From an uncultured Lachnospiraceae bacterium (GTDB lineage: Bacteria; Bacillota; Clostridia; Lachnospirales; Lachnospiraceae): 64,000 nt of DNA. Of this stretch, positions 18,936 to 28,770 are shown piece by piece. The stretch covers positions 55,512 through 119,511 of the forward strand of contig CAMWJF010000004.1 of assembly GCA_947174505.1 (NCBI GenBank). Reading direction: 5' to 3'. Position 1 is the first letter of the stretch. Each line of letters starts with the position of its first letter. A program made the translations under genes and the position numbers. The notes under the pieces were generated by a model, which saw nothing but the letters and a program-made list of their open reading frames with translations, made no database searches and was not told where the DNA came from.

Positions 18936-21173
18936 ATGTTAAAAAAGGATGACAAAAAGAATGAAAAAAAGAGGGAGAGGGAAATCGACAGGCTGGTAAA
19001 AAAGCTGACGCTTGATGAGAAAATCGCCATGATCCACGGCGCGTCCCTTTTCCGTTCCGGCGCGGTGGAGCGGCTGGGGATTCCGGCAATCGAGACTTCG
19101 GACGGGCCTATGGGGGTGCGCGCGGAGTTCATGGACGACAGATGGATTCCAGCGGGTAATCAGGACGATATGGTGTCCTATCTTCCCAGCAACAGTGCGC
19201 TTGCCTCTTCCTGGAATACGGAGCTTGCCCATGAAATGGGACATGTATTAGGCGCGGAGGCCAGAGGACGGGGCAAGGATGTGATTCTGGCGCCGGGTAT
19301 CAATATCAAGAGAGATCCTCTTTGCGGCCGGAATTTTGAGTACATGAGCGAGGACCCGGCGCTTACGTCTGCGCTGGTTGTGCCTTTTATACAGGGTGTG
19401 CAGGAAAACGATGTGGCGGCCTGTGTGAAACATTTCGCAGCGAATCTGCAGGAGACGGACCGCCTGATGGTGGACGAGGAAATTGATGAACGGACGCTCT
19501 ATGAGCTTTATCTGCCTGCCTTTAAGGCGGCGGTGCAGGAGGCGGGTACATACTCTATTATGGGCGCTTATAATAAAATTAACGGGTTCCACTGTTGTGA
19601 GAACAAGAAGCTGCTGGATGAAATTCTGAGGGAGGAATGGGGCTTTGACGGCGCGGTCATCAGCGACTGGGGCGGCGTCCATAAGACAAAGGAGGCGGCG
19701 GAGTGCTCCATGGATCTGGAAATGTCGATATTCCCGGATTTTGATGATTATAAGCTGGCAAATCCCCTGAAAGAACTGATTGAAAAAGGTGAAGTTTCCG
19801 TGGATACGGTTGATGCTAAGGTGAGAAATCTCCTGCGCATGATGTACCGTCTGAAAATGATCGGCTCGAAAAAGGAGGACCGCAAGCCGGGTGCGTACAA
19901 TGTACCGGAGCACCGGGAGGCGATTCTCCATGCGGCGCAGGAATCTATGATTTTATTAAAGAATGAAAACAACACGCTTCCTTTGGATGCGAAAAAGATC
20001 AGAAAACTGGCGGTAATCGGCGCAAATGCAGCGACGCTGCATTCGTACGGCGGCGGCAGCGCGGAAATTAAGGCGCTCTACGAGATCTGTCCTCTGGCCG
20101 GGCTTAAGATGTATCTGGGCGGCAATGTCCGGGTAACCTATGCGCAGGGCTATTATGTGCCGCAGAATAAGACAGATGAGGGAGAAAACTGGCAGGCCAC
20201 AAGCGTGAATGAGGAAAAAGACCCGGATATGGGGAAAGCTGTCCGGGACGAGGCGCATGAAAATGAGATGCACCGCAGGGGCGAGGAAGCGCGGCTTGCG
20301 AAACTGGAGCAGGAAAAAGCAGTGATTCATGAAAAAAATGAAAAGCTGTTTGCCGAGGCTCTGGAGGCGGCAAAGGACGCGGACGCCGTTATTTTTGTGG
20401 GCGGCTTAAATCACGAGTATGACGTTGAGGGCTGCGACCGGCCGGATATGAAGCTGCCATATGAGCAGGATTTGCTGATTGATGCGCTTTTAAAAGTCAG
20501 AAAGGATACGATACTCACCTTTGTGGGCGGTTCCCCTGTGGAGATGCCCTGGCGGGATGAGGCGCAGGCGATTCTGTGGAGTTATTACGCGGGCATGGAG
20601 ACGGGAAATGCGCTGGCGAAAATTATTTTCGGGGCCGTGAATCCTTCCGGGAAGCTGGCGGAAACCTTCCCTGCAAAGTATGAGGACTGCGTTACCGCAA
20701 AAAACGGGCAGTTCGGCAAGTGGGGTAACATCGTACTGGAGGAAGGGCTGTACTGCGGTTACCGCTATTATGACAGGCAGCATATTGCGCCGGCGTTTTG
20801 CTTTGGACACGGGCTTTCTTACACGAATTTCGAGTACAGCGGGCTTACGCTGAAAGCTGAGAAAGGAAAGGACGTTAAGTTGACTTTCTCAGTCAAAAAC
20901 ATTGGAAAGCAGGCGGGTGCGGAAATTGCGCAGATTTATATCGCGCCTATTGCGGCGCAGGTGGACAGGCCGGATAAGGAATTGAAAGCCTTTGCCAAGG
21001 TGGAGCTGGGCGCGGGACGCTCGAAAAAAGTCACTTTGACCTTGAAACAGGAAGATTTTATGTATTTTGACGTGCAGTTACACAAATTTATCGCGGACGC
21101 GGGAGACTATGAAATTCTGGTGGGCGCGTCCTGTGAGGATATCAGGCTGCGGGGTATCGCGACGCTCAACTGA
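18936..21173 (+). CDS. Glycoside hydrolase family 3
   Basis: ETSDGPMGVR, GAVISDWGGVH, FGHGLSYTNFEYS; start at 18936 after AGGAGG. Confidence 0.92.
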   Translation: MLKKDDKKNEKKREREIDRLVKKLTLDEKIAMIHGASLFRSGAVERLGIPAIETSDGPMGVRAEFMDDRWIPAGNQDDMVSYLPSNSALASSWNTELAHEMGHVLGAEARGRGKDVILAPGINIKRDPLCGRNFEYMSEDPALTSALVVPFIQGVQENDVAACVKHFAANLQETDRLMVDEEIDERTLYELYLPAFKAAVQEAGTYSIMGAYNKINGFHCCENKKLLDEILREEWGFDGAVISDWGGVHKTKEAAECSMDLEMSIFPDFDDYKLANPLKELIEKGEVSVDTVDAKVRNLLRMMYRLKMIGSKKEDRKPGAYNVPEHREAILHAAQESMILLKNENNTLPLDAKKIRKLAVIGANAATLHSYGGGSAEIKALYEICPLAGLKMYLGGNVRVTYAQGYYVPQNKTDEGENWQATSVNEEKDPDMGKAVRDEAHENEMHRRGEEARLAKLEQEKAVIHEKNEKLFAEALEAAKDADAVIFVGGLNHEYDVEGCDRPDMKLPYEQDLLIDALLKVRKDTILTFVGGSPVEMPWRDEAQAILWSYYAGMETGNALAKIIFGAVNPSGKLAETFPAKYEDCVTAKNGQFGKWGNIVLEEGLYCGYRYYDRQHIAPAFCFGHGLSYTNFEYSGLTLKAEKGKDVKLTFSVKNIGKQAGAEIAQIYIAPIAAQVDRPDKELKAFAKVELGAGRSKKVTLTLKQEDFMYFDVQLHKFIADAGDYEILVGASCEDIRLRGIATLN

Positions 21174-21376
21174 GGTGGAGGATGCCTGTACGATACACTG
21201 ATACACTGCAGGCACCAGATTTCCGTCCTATATTATTGAATAACATTCCATCCTGTTGTACATGCTATAGCAGATGACAAATAAATTTGCCGTTTACTAT
21301 GATTTCCATGACAATTTGTTTCAGAGTTGCTTTATTTGTGAATTGTCTGGACAGAAAGCAGGAAAGGGTGGAAGAA

Positions 21377-21613
21377 ATGGATTACAATACGTTACCTGTC
21401 GGCCTTGGGCTGGCATTTGCGACCAACCGTGCGGCCATGGACCGCTTCGTGGATATGACCGATGATGAGAAGAAGGAGTTTGTGGAGAGAAGCCGGGGCG
21501 TCATGTCCAAAAAAGAGATGGACAGTCTGGTAAGCTCTCTTGCGGAGGACGAAGAGCCGGATCTCCATCTTGAAGATGTGAATCAGATTTTTAGAGGACC
21601 GGGCATCGGATAA
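21377..21613 (+). CDS. Conserved small hypothetical protein (78 aa)
   Basis: MDYNTLPVGLGLAFATNRAAMDRFVDMTDDEKKEFVERSRGVMSKKEMDSLVSSL...; purine-rich RBS upstream. Confidence 0.6.
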   Translation: MDYNTLPVGLGLAFATNRAAMDRFVDMTDDEKKEFVERSRGVMSKKEMDSLVSSLAEDEEPDLHLEDVNQIFRGPGIG

Positions 21614-21652
21614 ACGGCAGCCCGGGCGTGAAATGTGACAAAGGAGTTTCCC

Positions 21653-22978
21653 ATGCAGATACAGCTGCCCGACAAAGTGCAAAACATCATAAATACGCTG
21701 GAAGAGGCGGGGTATGAGGCGTACGCGGTGGGCGGCTGTGTCCGGGATTCCATGCTCGGCAGAAAGCCGGACGACTGGGATATTACCACTTCGGCAAAGC
21801 CGGAGGAAATGAAACGTCTTTTCCCGAGAACCGTGGACACGGGGATTAAGCACGGAACCGTCACGGTTCTTCTGGGGGGAGAAGGCTTTGAGGTGACTAC
21901 CTACCGCATCGACGGCGTATATGAGGATGGCAGGCATCCAACGGAGGTAAACTTTACTTCCAATTTAAAAGAAGATTTAAGACGACGTGATTTTACGATC
22001 AACGCCATGGCCTACAACGCGCGCAGCGGGCTGGTGGACCTTTACGGCGGTCTTTCGGACATGGAAAACCGGGTGATCCGCTGTGTGGGGGACGCAAAGG
22101 AGCGGTTTGACGAGGACGCCCTGCGTATGCTGCGGGCGGTGCGTTTTTCCGCACAGCTTGGCTTCCGGATTGACGAGGCGACCGGGGAAGCGGTAAAGGC
22201 GCTTGCCACGAATTTGCAGAAAATCAGTGCGGAACGGATTCAGGTGGAGCTTGTGAAACTGGTGATCTCGCCCCATCCCGATTATCTGCGGACGGCTTAT
22301 GAGCTCGGAATTACGGCGCAGATTCTGCCGGAATTTGATCTTTGCATGGAGACGCCCCAGAGGCATAAACACCACTGCTACGATGTGGGGGAACATATTT
22401 TACACTCCATGCTTGGCGTTGGGCCGGACAAAGTACTGCGGCTGGGTATGTTGTTCCACGATATTGGAAAACCCCAGACCCTGACTGTCGACCCGGATGG
22501 GACGACCCATAATAAAAAGCATCCTTATGAGGGAGAAAAAATCACCAGAAAAGTGATGCGGCGTTTAAAATTTGACAACGATACCACCGACAAGGTGACA
22601 AAGCTGGTGCTGTACCACGATTACGATATCGCGCCCACGGAGGCGGGCGTAAGACGGGCCATCAACCGTATGGGGGAAGACATATTCGCCATGATTTTCA
22701 CAGTGCGGCGCGCGGATATTGCCGCGCAAAGCGATTACATGCGGGAGGAAAAGCTGGCAAAGGTAGCTTACATAGAAAATCTGTACAGAGAAGTTCTGGC
22801 CCGAAAGGACGCAGTGACACTGAAGGATCTGGCAATTTCGGGAAATGACCTGATTGCCGAAGGAATGCCGCCCGGCAGACAGATCGGGGAAACGCTGTCC
22901 GCGCTTTTAGAACGGGTCCTTGACGACCCCTCCCTTAACACAAGGGAGATTCTTTTGAAACTGTATAAAGAAGTGTAA
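21653..22978 (+). CDS. cca: CCA tRNA nucleotidyltransferase / poly(A) polymerase family
   Basis: YAVGGCVRDSMLGRKPDDWDITTSAKPEE; RRDFTINAMAYN; HD domain FHDIGKP. Confidence 0.93.
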   Translation: MQIQLPDKVQNIINTLEEAGYEAYAVGGCVRDSMLGRKPDDWDITTSAKPEEMKRLFPRTVDTGIKHGTVTVLLGGEGFEVTTYRIDGVYEDGRHPTEVNFTSNLKEDLRRRDFTINAMAYNARSGLVDLYGGLSDMENRVIRCVGDAKERFDEDALRMLRAVRFSAQLGFRIDEATGEAVKALATNLQKISAERIQVELVKLVISPHPDYLRTAYELGITAQILPEFDLCMETPQRHKHHCYDVGEHILHSMLGVGPDKVLRLGMLFHDIGKPQTLTVDPDGTTHNKKHPYEGEKITRKVMRRLKFDNDTTDKVTKLVLYHDYDIAPTEAGVRRAINRMGEDIFAMIFTVRRADIAAQSDYMREEKLAKVAYIENLYREVLARKDAVTLKDLAISGNDLIAEGMPPGRQIGETLSALLERVLDDPSLNTREILLKLYKEV

Positions 22979-23036
22979 TGAAAATCCCCTGCTGTTCATA
23001 AGATGTAACAGTCAGAGTCAGGCGGGGGGTATTTTT

Positions 23037-24050
23037 GTGAATGACAGAGCTGTCAATTTATTAGAGAATTATGAGATAGAGGTGCGTCGTACATGGAAGG
23101 GCCGCGGGGCAATTCTGTGCGATTCAGACCGTGGCCTGCTTATCATGAAAGAATATGGCGGCCCGGCGGAGAAGGTCGGTTTTCAGGAGTATCTGCTGAA
23201 TCATATCAGGGAAAGCGGTGTGGTGCGTGCGGAGACGATTTTGCGGACAAAGGAAAATGAGCTGATTGTCCGTGATCAGGACAGGACGGCCTATATTGTA
23301 AAGACTTACTGCGAGGGCAGGGAGTGCGACCACCGGAATCCGCAGGAGTGCCGTCATGCGGTGAATACGCTGGCGCGTCTTCACGGCGTCTGCGATCTTT
23401 CCGGCTGTGAAATTCTGGGGGAACAGCCTGTTTTTCATGTGGAAAGTGAGTATGAAAAGCATAACCGCGAGCTGAAAAAAGTGCGGAAATTTTTGCGGGA
23501 AAAGAGCCAGAAGACCGATTTTGAAATTTATTTAATGAAACATTATGACTATTTTATGGATATTGCCTTGCAAATTACAGGGGAATTGAGTTATTATGCC
23601 TATGAGGAGGATTCTTTTACCGCCTCTATTGTGTGCCACGGCGATTACCAGTACCATAATATCATACAGACCGAAGAGGGCAGCGTGCTCGTTAATTTCG
23701 AGAAATGCATCAGGGACTATCCTGTCCGGGACCTGTATCTGTTTATGCGTAAGCTTTTGGAAAAAAATAACTGGTCACAGTCGCTTGGTGATATGCTCCT
23801 TTCGGGGTATAATGAAGTGAGACCTTTAAGTGAACGGGATTACAGGCAGTTGTATTTCCGCTTTGCCTACCCGGAGAAGTTCTGGAAGATCGTGAACTTC
23901 TATTACAACAGCGGCAAGGCATGGATTCCCGGTCGGAATATGGAAAAGACAGAGAAGCTATTTGCGCAGGAGAGGGAAAAACAGCTCTTTTTAAAGAGTA
24001 TGTTTCCGTCAGAAAACGGCGTTCTTCCCATGGATGATTTGTGCCGCTGA
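23037..24050 (+). CDS. CotS-family spore coat protein (kinase-like fold)
   Basis: AVNTLARLHGVC..., CHGDYQYHNI, VNFEKCIRDYPVRDLYLFMRK. Confidence 0.8.
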   Translation: MNDRAVNLLENYEIEVRRTWKGRGAILCDSDRGLLIMKEYGGPAEKVGFQEYLLNHIRESGVVRAETILRTKENELIVRDQDRTAYIVKTYCEGRECDHRNPQECRHAVNTLARLHGVCDLSGCEILGEQPVFHVESEYEKHNRELKKVRKFLREKSQKTDFEIYLMKHYDYFMDIALQITGELSYYAYEEDSFTASIVCHGDYQYHNIIQTEEGSVLVNFEKCIRDYPVRDLYLFMRKLLEKNNWSQSLGDMLLSGYNEVRPLSERDYRQLYFRFAYPEKFWKIVNFYYNSGKAWIPGRNMEKTEKLFAQEREKQLFLKSMFPSENGVLPMDDLCR

Positions 24051-24080
24051 AAGCGGCATGGGGCTTAGGGCGAAAAGAAC

Positions 24081-24282
24081 AAATACCCGGAATACGGGTA
24101 TTTTCTCAGGCAAGTTTGCCTGTCTTGGGATTTGGGATTCCACAACGCGGAATCATGGAGGTAAAGGTTGAAAAATAAGTCTGATGACCTTATTTTTCAA
24201 CCGCGAGTTTATGCCGGAGTCACAAACTCGGATTCGCAGCCGAGAATAAAAGTATTCCTTCGGAAAACTTTGAAATTCTCGG
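24081..24282 (+). repeat. Array of consecutive stem-loops upstream of the PEGA lipoprotein
   Basis: Stems: 24081-24103, 24107-24122, 24136-24154, 24166-24202 (14 bp perfect), 24204-24230, 24240-24282. Confidence 0.85.
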
Positions 24283-24323
24283 CGCGTGCCTTCGCAAAAA
24301 ACGCTTCGGCATGGAGGTAAAAA

Positions 24324-26330
24324 ATGAGCAGAATACACAGAAGAATTTCCGGGGCCGTTACGGTGTTGACGCTGGCGGCGCTCGTCCTGACAGGATGTAC
24401 ATCGGAGGCCAGCAACATAGGAAGGGCCAAGGATAAAAACGGAAGACCGGATGTGGTGGACACGGGTTTTACGCTTTCCACTGTGGGGAGCTACGATTCT
24501 GCGGATACGGCGGTTGTCCTGTCTACGGATCTGGATAACAAAGCGGTGTCCCTCATCAATATGGATACGGGGAAGCAGTATACCCTCTATTATGATGGGA
24601 CTACTTATGTGAAGGATAAATACGACGGTCCTATGACAATTTCCCAGATCAAAGCGGGGGATGTGGTGGATGTCACTTTCTTAAAGGGTAAGAAAAAGCT
24701 TGCCAGCATCCAGCGTTCCCCGGAGGCCTGGGTGTTTGACGAAGTATGTAATTATGATCTGGCGGGCGCGAACAGGACGGCCAGCATCGGCTCCCAGACC
24801 TACTCCCTGCCTGACGGCGCTGTTGTTTTATCGGAAGGCCGCCGTGTGGAGGCAGGCGAGGTGGTGTCGCAGGATGTGGTCACGATCTCAGGGATTAACC
24901 ATAAGATTTACAGTGTAAACGTGGATAAGGGACACGGGTATCTGCGCCTGAAAAATGACCAGCCTCTTCTCGGCGGCTGGATTGAGGTGGGCAACAGTGT
25001 GATTCGCCCGATTACAGAGGACATGCTTCTCACGGTGCCGGAGGGCAGCTATCAGGTCGTGCTTACCAACAAGAATGTAGGCTGTGTGAAAGAGATAACG
25101 GTGGAGCGCGACAAGGAAGTGGTGCTCGACGTGAGCGATCTGGAAATCGCGGAAGATGCCGTCGGGAAAATTCTCTTCACGGTGGAGCCGGAGAGTGCGA
25201 AGGTCAGCGTGGACGGTAAGCCTGTGGATATCAGTAAGGCTGTAGAGCTAAAGTACGGGATTCACCAGATACAGGCGGAGGCGAACGGTTACGACACGCT
25301 GACCAAGCATATTCAGGTAGGATCAGAGTATGCGACCATTTCCTTTAAGCTGGAGGAGAGCCGTAAGAACGACAGTGAAAATTCCGTCAGCGGCAATACG
25401 ACGACTTCTGACCGGACTCCATGGGCGGATACATTGGAGACTTCCAGGGAAAATAAACCAAGCGTCAGTGACAATACCACCTCCAGCGTAAGTGGCAATG
25501 CATTGGGAAGCTCCAACAATAATAAGGTGTACGTTGATTCCCCGAAGGGCGTTGAGGTATATCTGGACGGGAATTATGTGGGCATTGCGCCCGTCAGGTT
25601 CACAAAGACCGCGGGCAGACATGAGATTACCCTGAAAAAGAGCGGTTATAAGACGAAGACTTACACCATCTATCTGGAAAATAACAAACAGGATGAAACC
25701 TATTCCTTCTCCGCACTGGAAAAGGAAAGCAGCGGCAACAATAATAACAGCGATGGTAACAATTCCAACGGAGGTACGGTTGGGGATACGGATCCGCCGC
25801 CGCTTACCGGGAAGGTAAGCTTTACGGTGTCACCCGAAGATGCCAAAGTCAGCGTAGACGGAAAGGAAGTGGATATCAGTGAGCCGTTGGAGTTAGATTT
25901 TGGCGTACATAAGATTATTGTCTCGGCAGACGGCTATGAGACTTTGACTGAGGAAATTGAGCTGGAGGCGGAGAGTGCGGAGTACTCCTTTACGCTGAGG
26001 GAGAGTCAGGAGCCTGATCAGCCGGAGCCGGGAAACCCGGATGACAAAGATCCAGCGAACCCTCCTGGGGAAGATACCGAAACACCTGTGAATCCGGCTC
26101 CCGAGAACCCGGATAAACCCACAAACCCGACAAATCCCGACGAAGGACAGGATAATACAGGCAGCGGTGACCAGAATGGCGATGACCAAACCGGCACAGA
26201 TGGCAGTGGAACGGAAAGCGGCGGCAGCACCGAAACAGGCGGTACACAGGATGGGCTGACTACGGAAAAAGTGGAGATCACCAAGGAAGCCCACCCGATC
26301 CGCAAGTGGTTTTCGTCACTATTTAAGTAA
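24324..26330 (+). CDS. PEGA-domain lipoprotein
   Basis: Lipobox LVLTGC; three PEGA-like repeats (e.g. VEVYLDGNYVGIAPVRFTKTAGRHEITLKKSGYKT); Pro/Gly/Thr-rich tail. Confidence 0.85.
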   Translation: MSRIHRRISGAVTVLTLAALVLTGCTSEASNIGRAKDKNGRPDVVDTGFTLSTVGSYDSADTAVVLSTDLDNKAVSLINMDTGKQYTLYYDGTTYVKDKYDGPMTISQIKAGDVVDVTFLKGKKKLASIQRSPEAWVFDEVCNYDLAGANRTASIGSQTYSLPDGAVVLSEGRRVEAGEVVSQDVVTISGINHKIYSVNVDKGHGYLRLKNDQPLLGGWIEVGNSVIRPITEDMLLTVPEGSYQVVLTNKNVGCVKEITVERDKEVVLDVSDLEIAEDAVGKILFTVEPESAKVSVDGKPVDISKAVELKYGIHQIQAEANGYDTLTKHIQVGSEYATISFKLEESRKNDSENSVSGNTTTSDRTPWADTLETSRENKPSVSDNTTSSVSGNALGSSNNNKVYVDSPKGVEVYLDGNYVGIAPVRFTKTAGRHEITLKKSGYKTKTYTIYLENNKQDETYSFSALEKESSGNNNNSDGNNSNGGTVGDTDPPPLTGKVSFTVSPEDAKVSVDGKEVDISEPLELDFGVHKIIVSADGYETLTEEIELEAESAEYSFTLRESQEPDQPEPGNPDDKDPANPPGEDTETPVNPAPENPDKPTNPTNPDEGQDNTGSGDQNGDDQTGTDGSGTESGGSTETGGTQDGLTTEKVEITKEAHPIRKWFSSLFK

Positions 26331-26490
26331 TTGATTATATGACAATCATATAGACAGCGTCCGATTTGGGGATATGTGTCCTTAGTCGGGCGCTAGTTCA
26401 TTAATGAAATTTGATGTATTGCTATTGTACGCACATATTGGTATAATATTTTATGAAGAAGGGACAATAAGCTTTAAAGGAGAGAGTACC

Positions 26491-26799
26491 ATGGCAACAA
26501 AATCAGCTAATTTATATGCAAGAATAGAGCCGGAAGTGAAAGAACAGGCAGAAAGCATATTGTCAGCACTCGGAATTCCGGCTTCCAACGCGATCAACAT
26601 GTTTTATAAACAGATTATTTTAAACAGAGGGCTACCATTTGAAGTGAAGATACCTATGACAGAACCCATTAACGTGAAACGGTTGAGTGAAGACGAACTG
26701 AATGCGGAATTAGAGAAAGGATACGCAGATATGAAAGCAGGAAAATCGAAATCTGCAAAAGAAGTATTTGCTAATATGCGCAAAGATTATAAAATATGA
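26491..26799 (+). CDS. RelB/DinJ-family antitoxin
   Basis: MATKSANLYARIEPEVKEQAESILSALGIPASNAINMFYKQIILNRGLPFEVKIP; SD AAAGGAGAG. Confidence 0.9.
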   Translation: MATKSANLYARIEPEVKEQAESILSALGIPASNAINMFYKQIILNRGLPFEVKIPMTEPINVKRLSEDELNAELEKGYADMKAGKSKSAKEVFANMRKDYKI

Positions 26800-27107
26800 T
26801 TTATGAGGTTATTGTCACAGAACAGGCAGAGGAGGATTTAAGAGGAATATATGAATATATTGCCTTTGAATTACTTTCGCCGGATCATGCAGATGGACAA
26901 CTTAATCGCTTAGAAGAGGGTATTACAGGCCTGAATGAATTCCCGGAAAAATTTAGACTTTATGAAAAAGAACCTTGGAACAGTAGGGGATTAAGAGTTA
27001 TGCCTGTTGATAACTATCAGATTTTTTATATTTCGGATAAGGCAAAACAAACTGTAACTATAGTGCGGGTGATATATGCAGGCCGGGATATAGAAAATCA
27101 ACTTTAA
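26796..27107 (+). CDS. RelE/ParE-family toxin
   Basis: MIYEVIVTEQAEEDLRGIYEYIAFELLSP...GLRVMPVDNYQIFYISD...VIYAGRDIENQL; ATGA overlap with the antitoxin. Confidence 0.9.
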   Translation: MIYEVIVTEQAEEDLRGIYEYIAFELLSPDHADGQLNRLEEGITGLNEFPEKFRLYEKEPWNSRGLRVMPVDNYQIFYISDKAKQTVTIVRVIYAGRDIENQL

Positions 27108-27147
27108 ATGAATTGGAAAAAGTCATAAAAAAGGTGAAGGAGTACAC

Positions 27148-27852
27148 ATGTCTGAAAAACAATACACTTACGAGGAATTTCTGGAAATTATAGCTACACT
27201 TCGCAGCGAGAACGGCTGCCCTTGGGATAAGGTGCAGACCCATGAGAGCTTAAAACCCTGTATGATGGAGGAGGCGGCTGAGCTGCTTGCCTCTATCCGC
27301 ATTTATAATAAGACCGGAAATCCCGAAAATATGATAGAGGAGCTGGGCGATGTTCTTCTACAGGTCGTTATGCATGCGCAGATTGCTTCCGAGGAGGGCC
27401 TTTTTACCATGAAGGACGTGGTAAACGAGATCAGCCGTAAAATGGTGCGGCGGCATCCCCATGTTTTCGGCGCGGGGAATGCGGATACCCCCGATGAAGT
27501 GCTTGTAAACTGGGAGGAAATCAAAAAGGAAGAAAAAAAGGATAAAGAATGGGTAGAATCGCCTTTAAAGGATATACCGAAGGAACTCCCTTCATTGACC
27601 AGAGCAGTTAAGGTTTTAAAGAAAATAGATAAGCATTATGAAAAGGGGAATACTTTTGAGCAGGATACCGCCGCCATCTGCGAGCTGGCGGAAGCTTTAA
27701 AGAATTGTGGACCGCAGGAGGACAACATGAAGATAGAGACGCTTTTATCCGATATGCTTCTGCGGATCAGCGATGTGGCCAGAATTGCGAAGATCCCGCA
27801 GGAACAGGCATTAGCGGACCGAATAGATGATTTAATCGAGAAATACGAATAA
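27148..27852 (+). CDS. mazG: Nucleoside triphosphate pyrophosphohydrolase MazG
   Basis: LRSENGCPWDKVQTHESLKPCMMEEAAELLASI; EELGDVLLQVVMHAQIA. Confidence 0.93.
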   Translation: MSEKQYTYEEFLEIIATLRSENGCPWDKVQTHESLKPCMMEEAAELLASIRIYNKTGNPENMIEELGDVLLQVVMHAQIASEEGLFTMKDVVNEISRKMVRRHPHVFGAGNADTPDEVLVNWEEIKKEEKKDKEWVESPLKDIPKELPSLTRAVKVLKKIDKHYEKGNTFEQDTAAICELAEALKNCGPQEDNMKIETLLSDMLLRISDVARIAKIPQEQALADRIDDLIEKYE

Positions 27853-27921
27853 ATTTTCTGAAAATATGATATGAATTTATAAATATAGGCCTAACAGTGC
27901 AAACCAATTCCCGATAAACCC

Positions 27922-27950
27922 GAAAAATGCCGTAAAAAAGGCATTTTTTC
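27922..27950 (+). terminator. Intrinsic terminator after mazG
   Basis: AAAAATGCC ... GGCATTTTTT. Confidence 0.8.
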
Positions 27951-27979
27951 CTTGACATGCCGGGTAAAAGCAGATATAA
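27951..27979 (+). promoter_or_regulatory. SigA-type promoter for the HU gene
   Basis: TTGACA - 17 bp - TATAAA. Confidence 0.8.
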
Positions 27980-28048
27980 ATATGTATAGACGGTTTCCAA
28001 GGGAAGCTAAAAAATAATACGATAACTCATTTAAGAGGAGGAGTTCAA

Positions 28049-28324
28049 ATGAACAAAACAGAGTTAGTAGCAGCAATGGCTGATCAGGCAGGCTTATCTA
28101 AGAAAGATGCGGAGAAGGCTTTAAAGGCATTCACGGACGTGGTTGCTGACGAGCTGAAGAAGGACGGCAAGGTGCAGTTAGTCGGTTTCGGCACTTTCGA
28201 AGTTTCCAAGAGAGCAGCCAGAGAGGGTAGAAATCCTCAGAGCGGCGCTGTTATGAAGATTGCAGCATCCAAGGCTCCTAAGTTTAAGGCTGGTAAGGCT
28301 TTAAAGGATATGCTCAACGCATAA
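28049..28324 (+). CDS. hup: HU-family DNA-binding protein
   Basis: MNKTELVAAMADQAGLSKKDAEKALKAF...GFGTFEVSKRAAREGRNPQSG. Confidence 0.96.
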   Translation: MNKTELVAAMADQAGLSKKDAEKALKAFTDVVADELKKDGKVQLVGFGTFEVSKRAAREGRNPQSGAVMKIAASKAPKFKAGKALKDMLNA

Positions 28325-28340
28325 TAGAATTTTCGGAGAC

Positions 28341-28379
28341 AGACCAGGCCTGTATGCACTGCATACGGGTCTTTCTTTA
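28341..28379 (+). terminator. Hairpin terminator after hup
   Basis: AGACC..GTATGC-ACT-GCATAC..GGTCT followed by TTCTTT. Confidence 0.7.
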
Positions 28380-28410
28380 TTCTAATTAAGAAATTGCGAC
28401 AGTGTCTGAA

Positions 28411-28436
28411 TCGTCGCTGCCGAGCGACGATTTTTT
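28411..28436 (+). terminator. Intrinsic terminator hairpin immediately before the rqcP RBS
   Basis: TCGTCGCT-GCCG-AGCGACGA-TTTTTT, ATG 14 nt downstream of the T-run. Confidence 0.8.
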
Positions 28437-28450
28437 GTAGGAGGTATAAA

Positions 28451-28693
28451 ATGCGACTGGACAAATATTTAAAGGTATCAAGGCTGATCAAACGCCGTAC
28501 GGTGGCCAACGAGGCCTGCGATGCGGGCAGGGTTCTAATTAACGACAGACCCGCGAAAGCATCCGCCAATGTAAAGGCGGGAGATGTTATAACGATACAG
28601 TTCGGCAATAAAGAGGTAAAGGTAGAGGTTCTCGATGTGCAGGAGACTGTGCGCAAGGAGGAGGCAAAAGAGCTGTTCCGTTATCTCACATAG
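28451..28693 (+). CDS. rqcP: S4-domain RNA-binding protein (RqcP/YabO-like)
   Basis: MRLDKYLKVSRLIKRRTVANEACDAGRVLINDRPAKASANVKAGD; position before yabP. Confidence 0.9.
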   Translation: MRLDKYLKVSRLIKRRTVANEACDAGRVLINDRPAKASANVKAGDVITIQFGNKEVKVEVLDVQETVRKEEAKELFRYLT

Positions 28694-28770
28694 TTCGCGA
28701 AGGAGACATATTTTTGAAAGAGGAGACATACACTGAACCAGTACCATAATTATGGTATAGGAGGGCGTGT

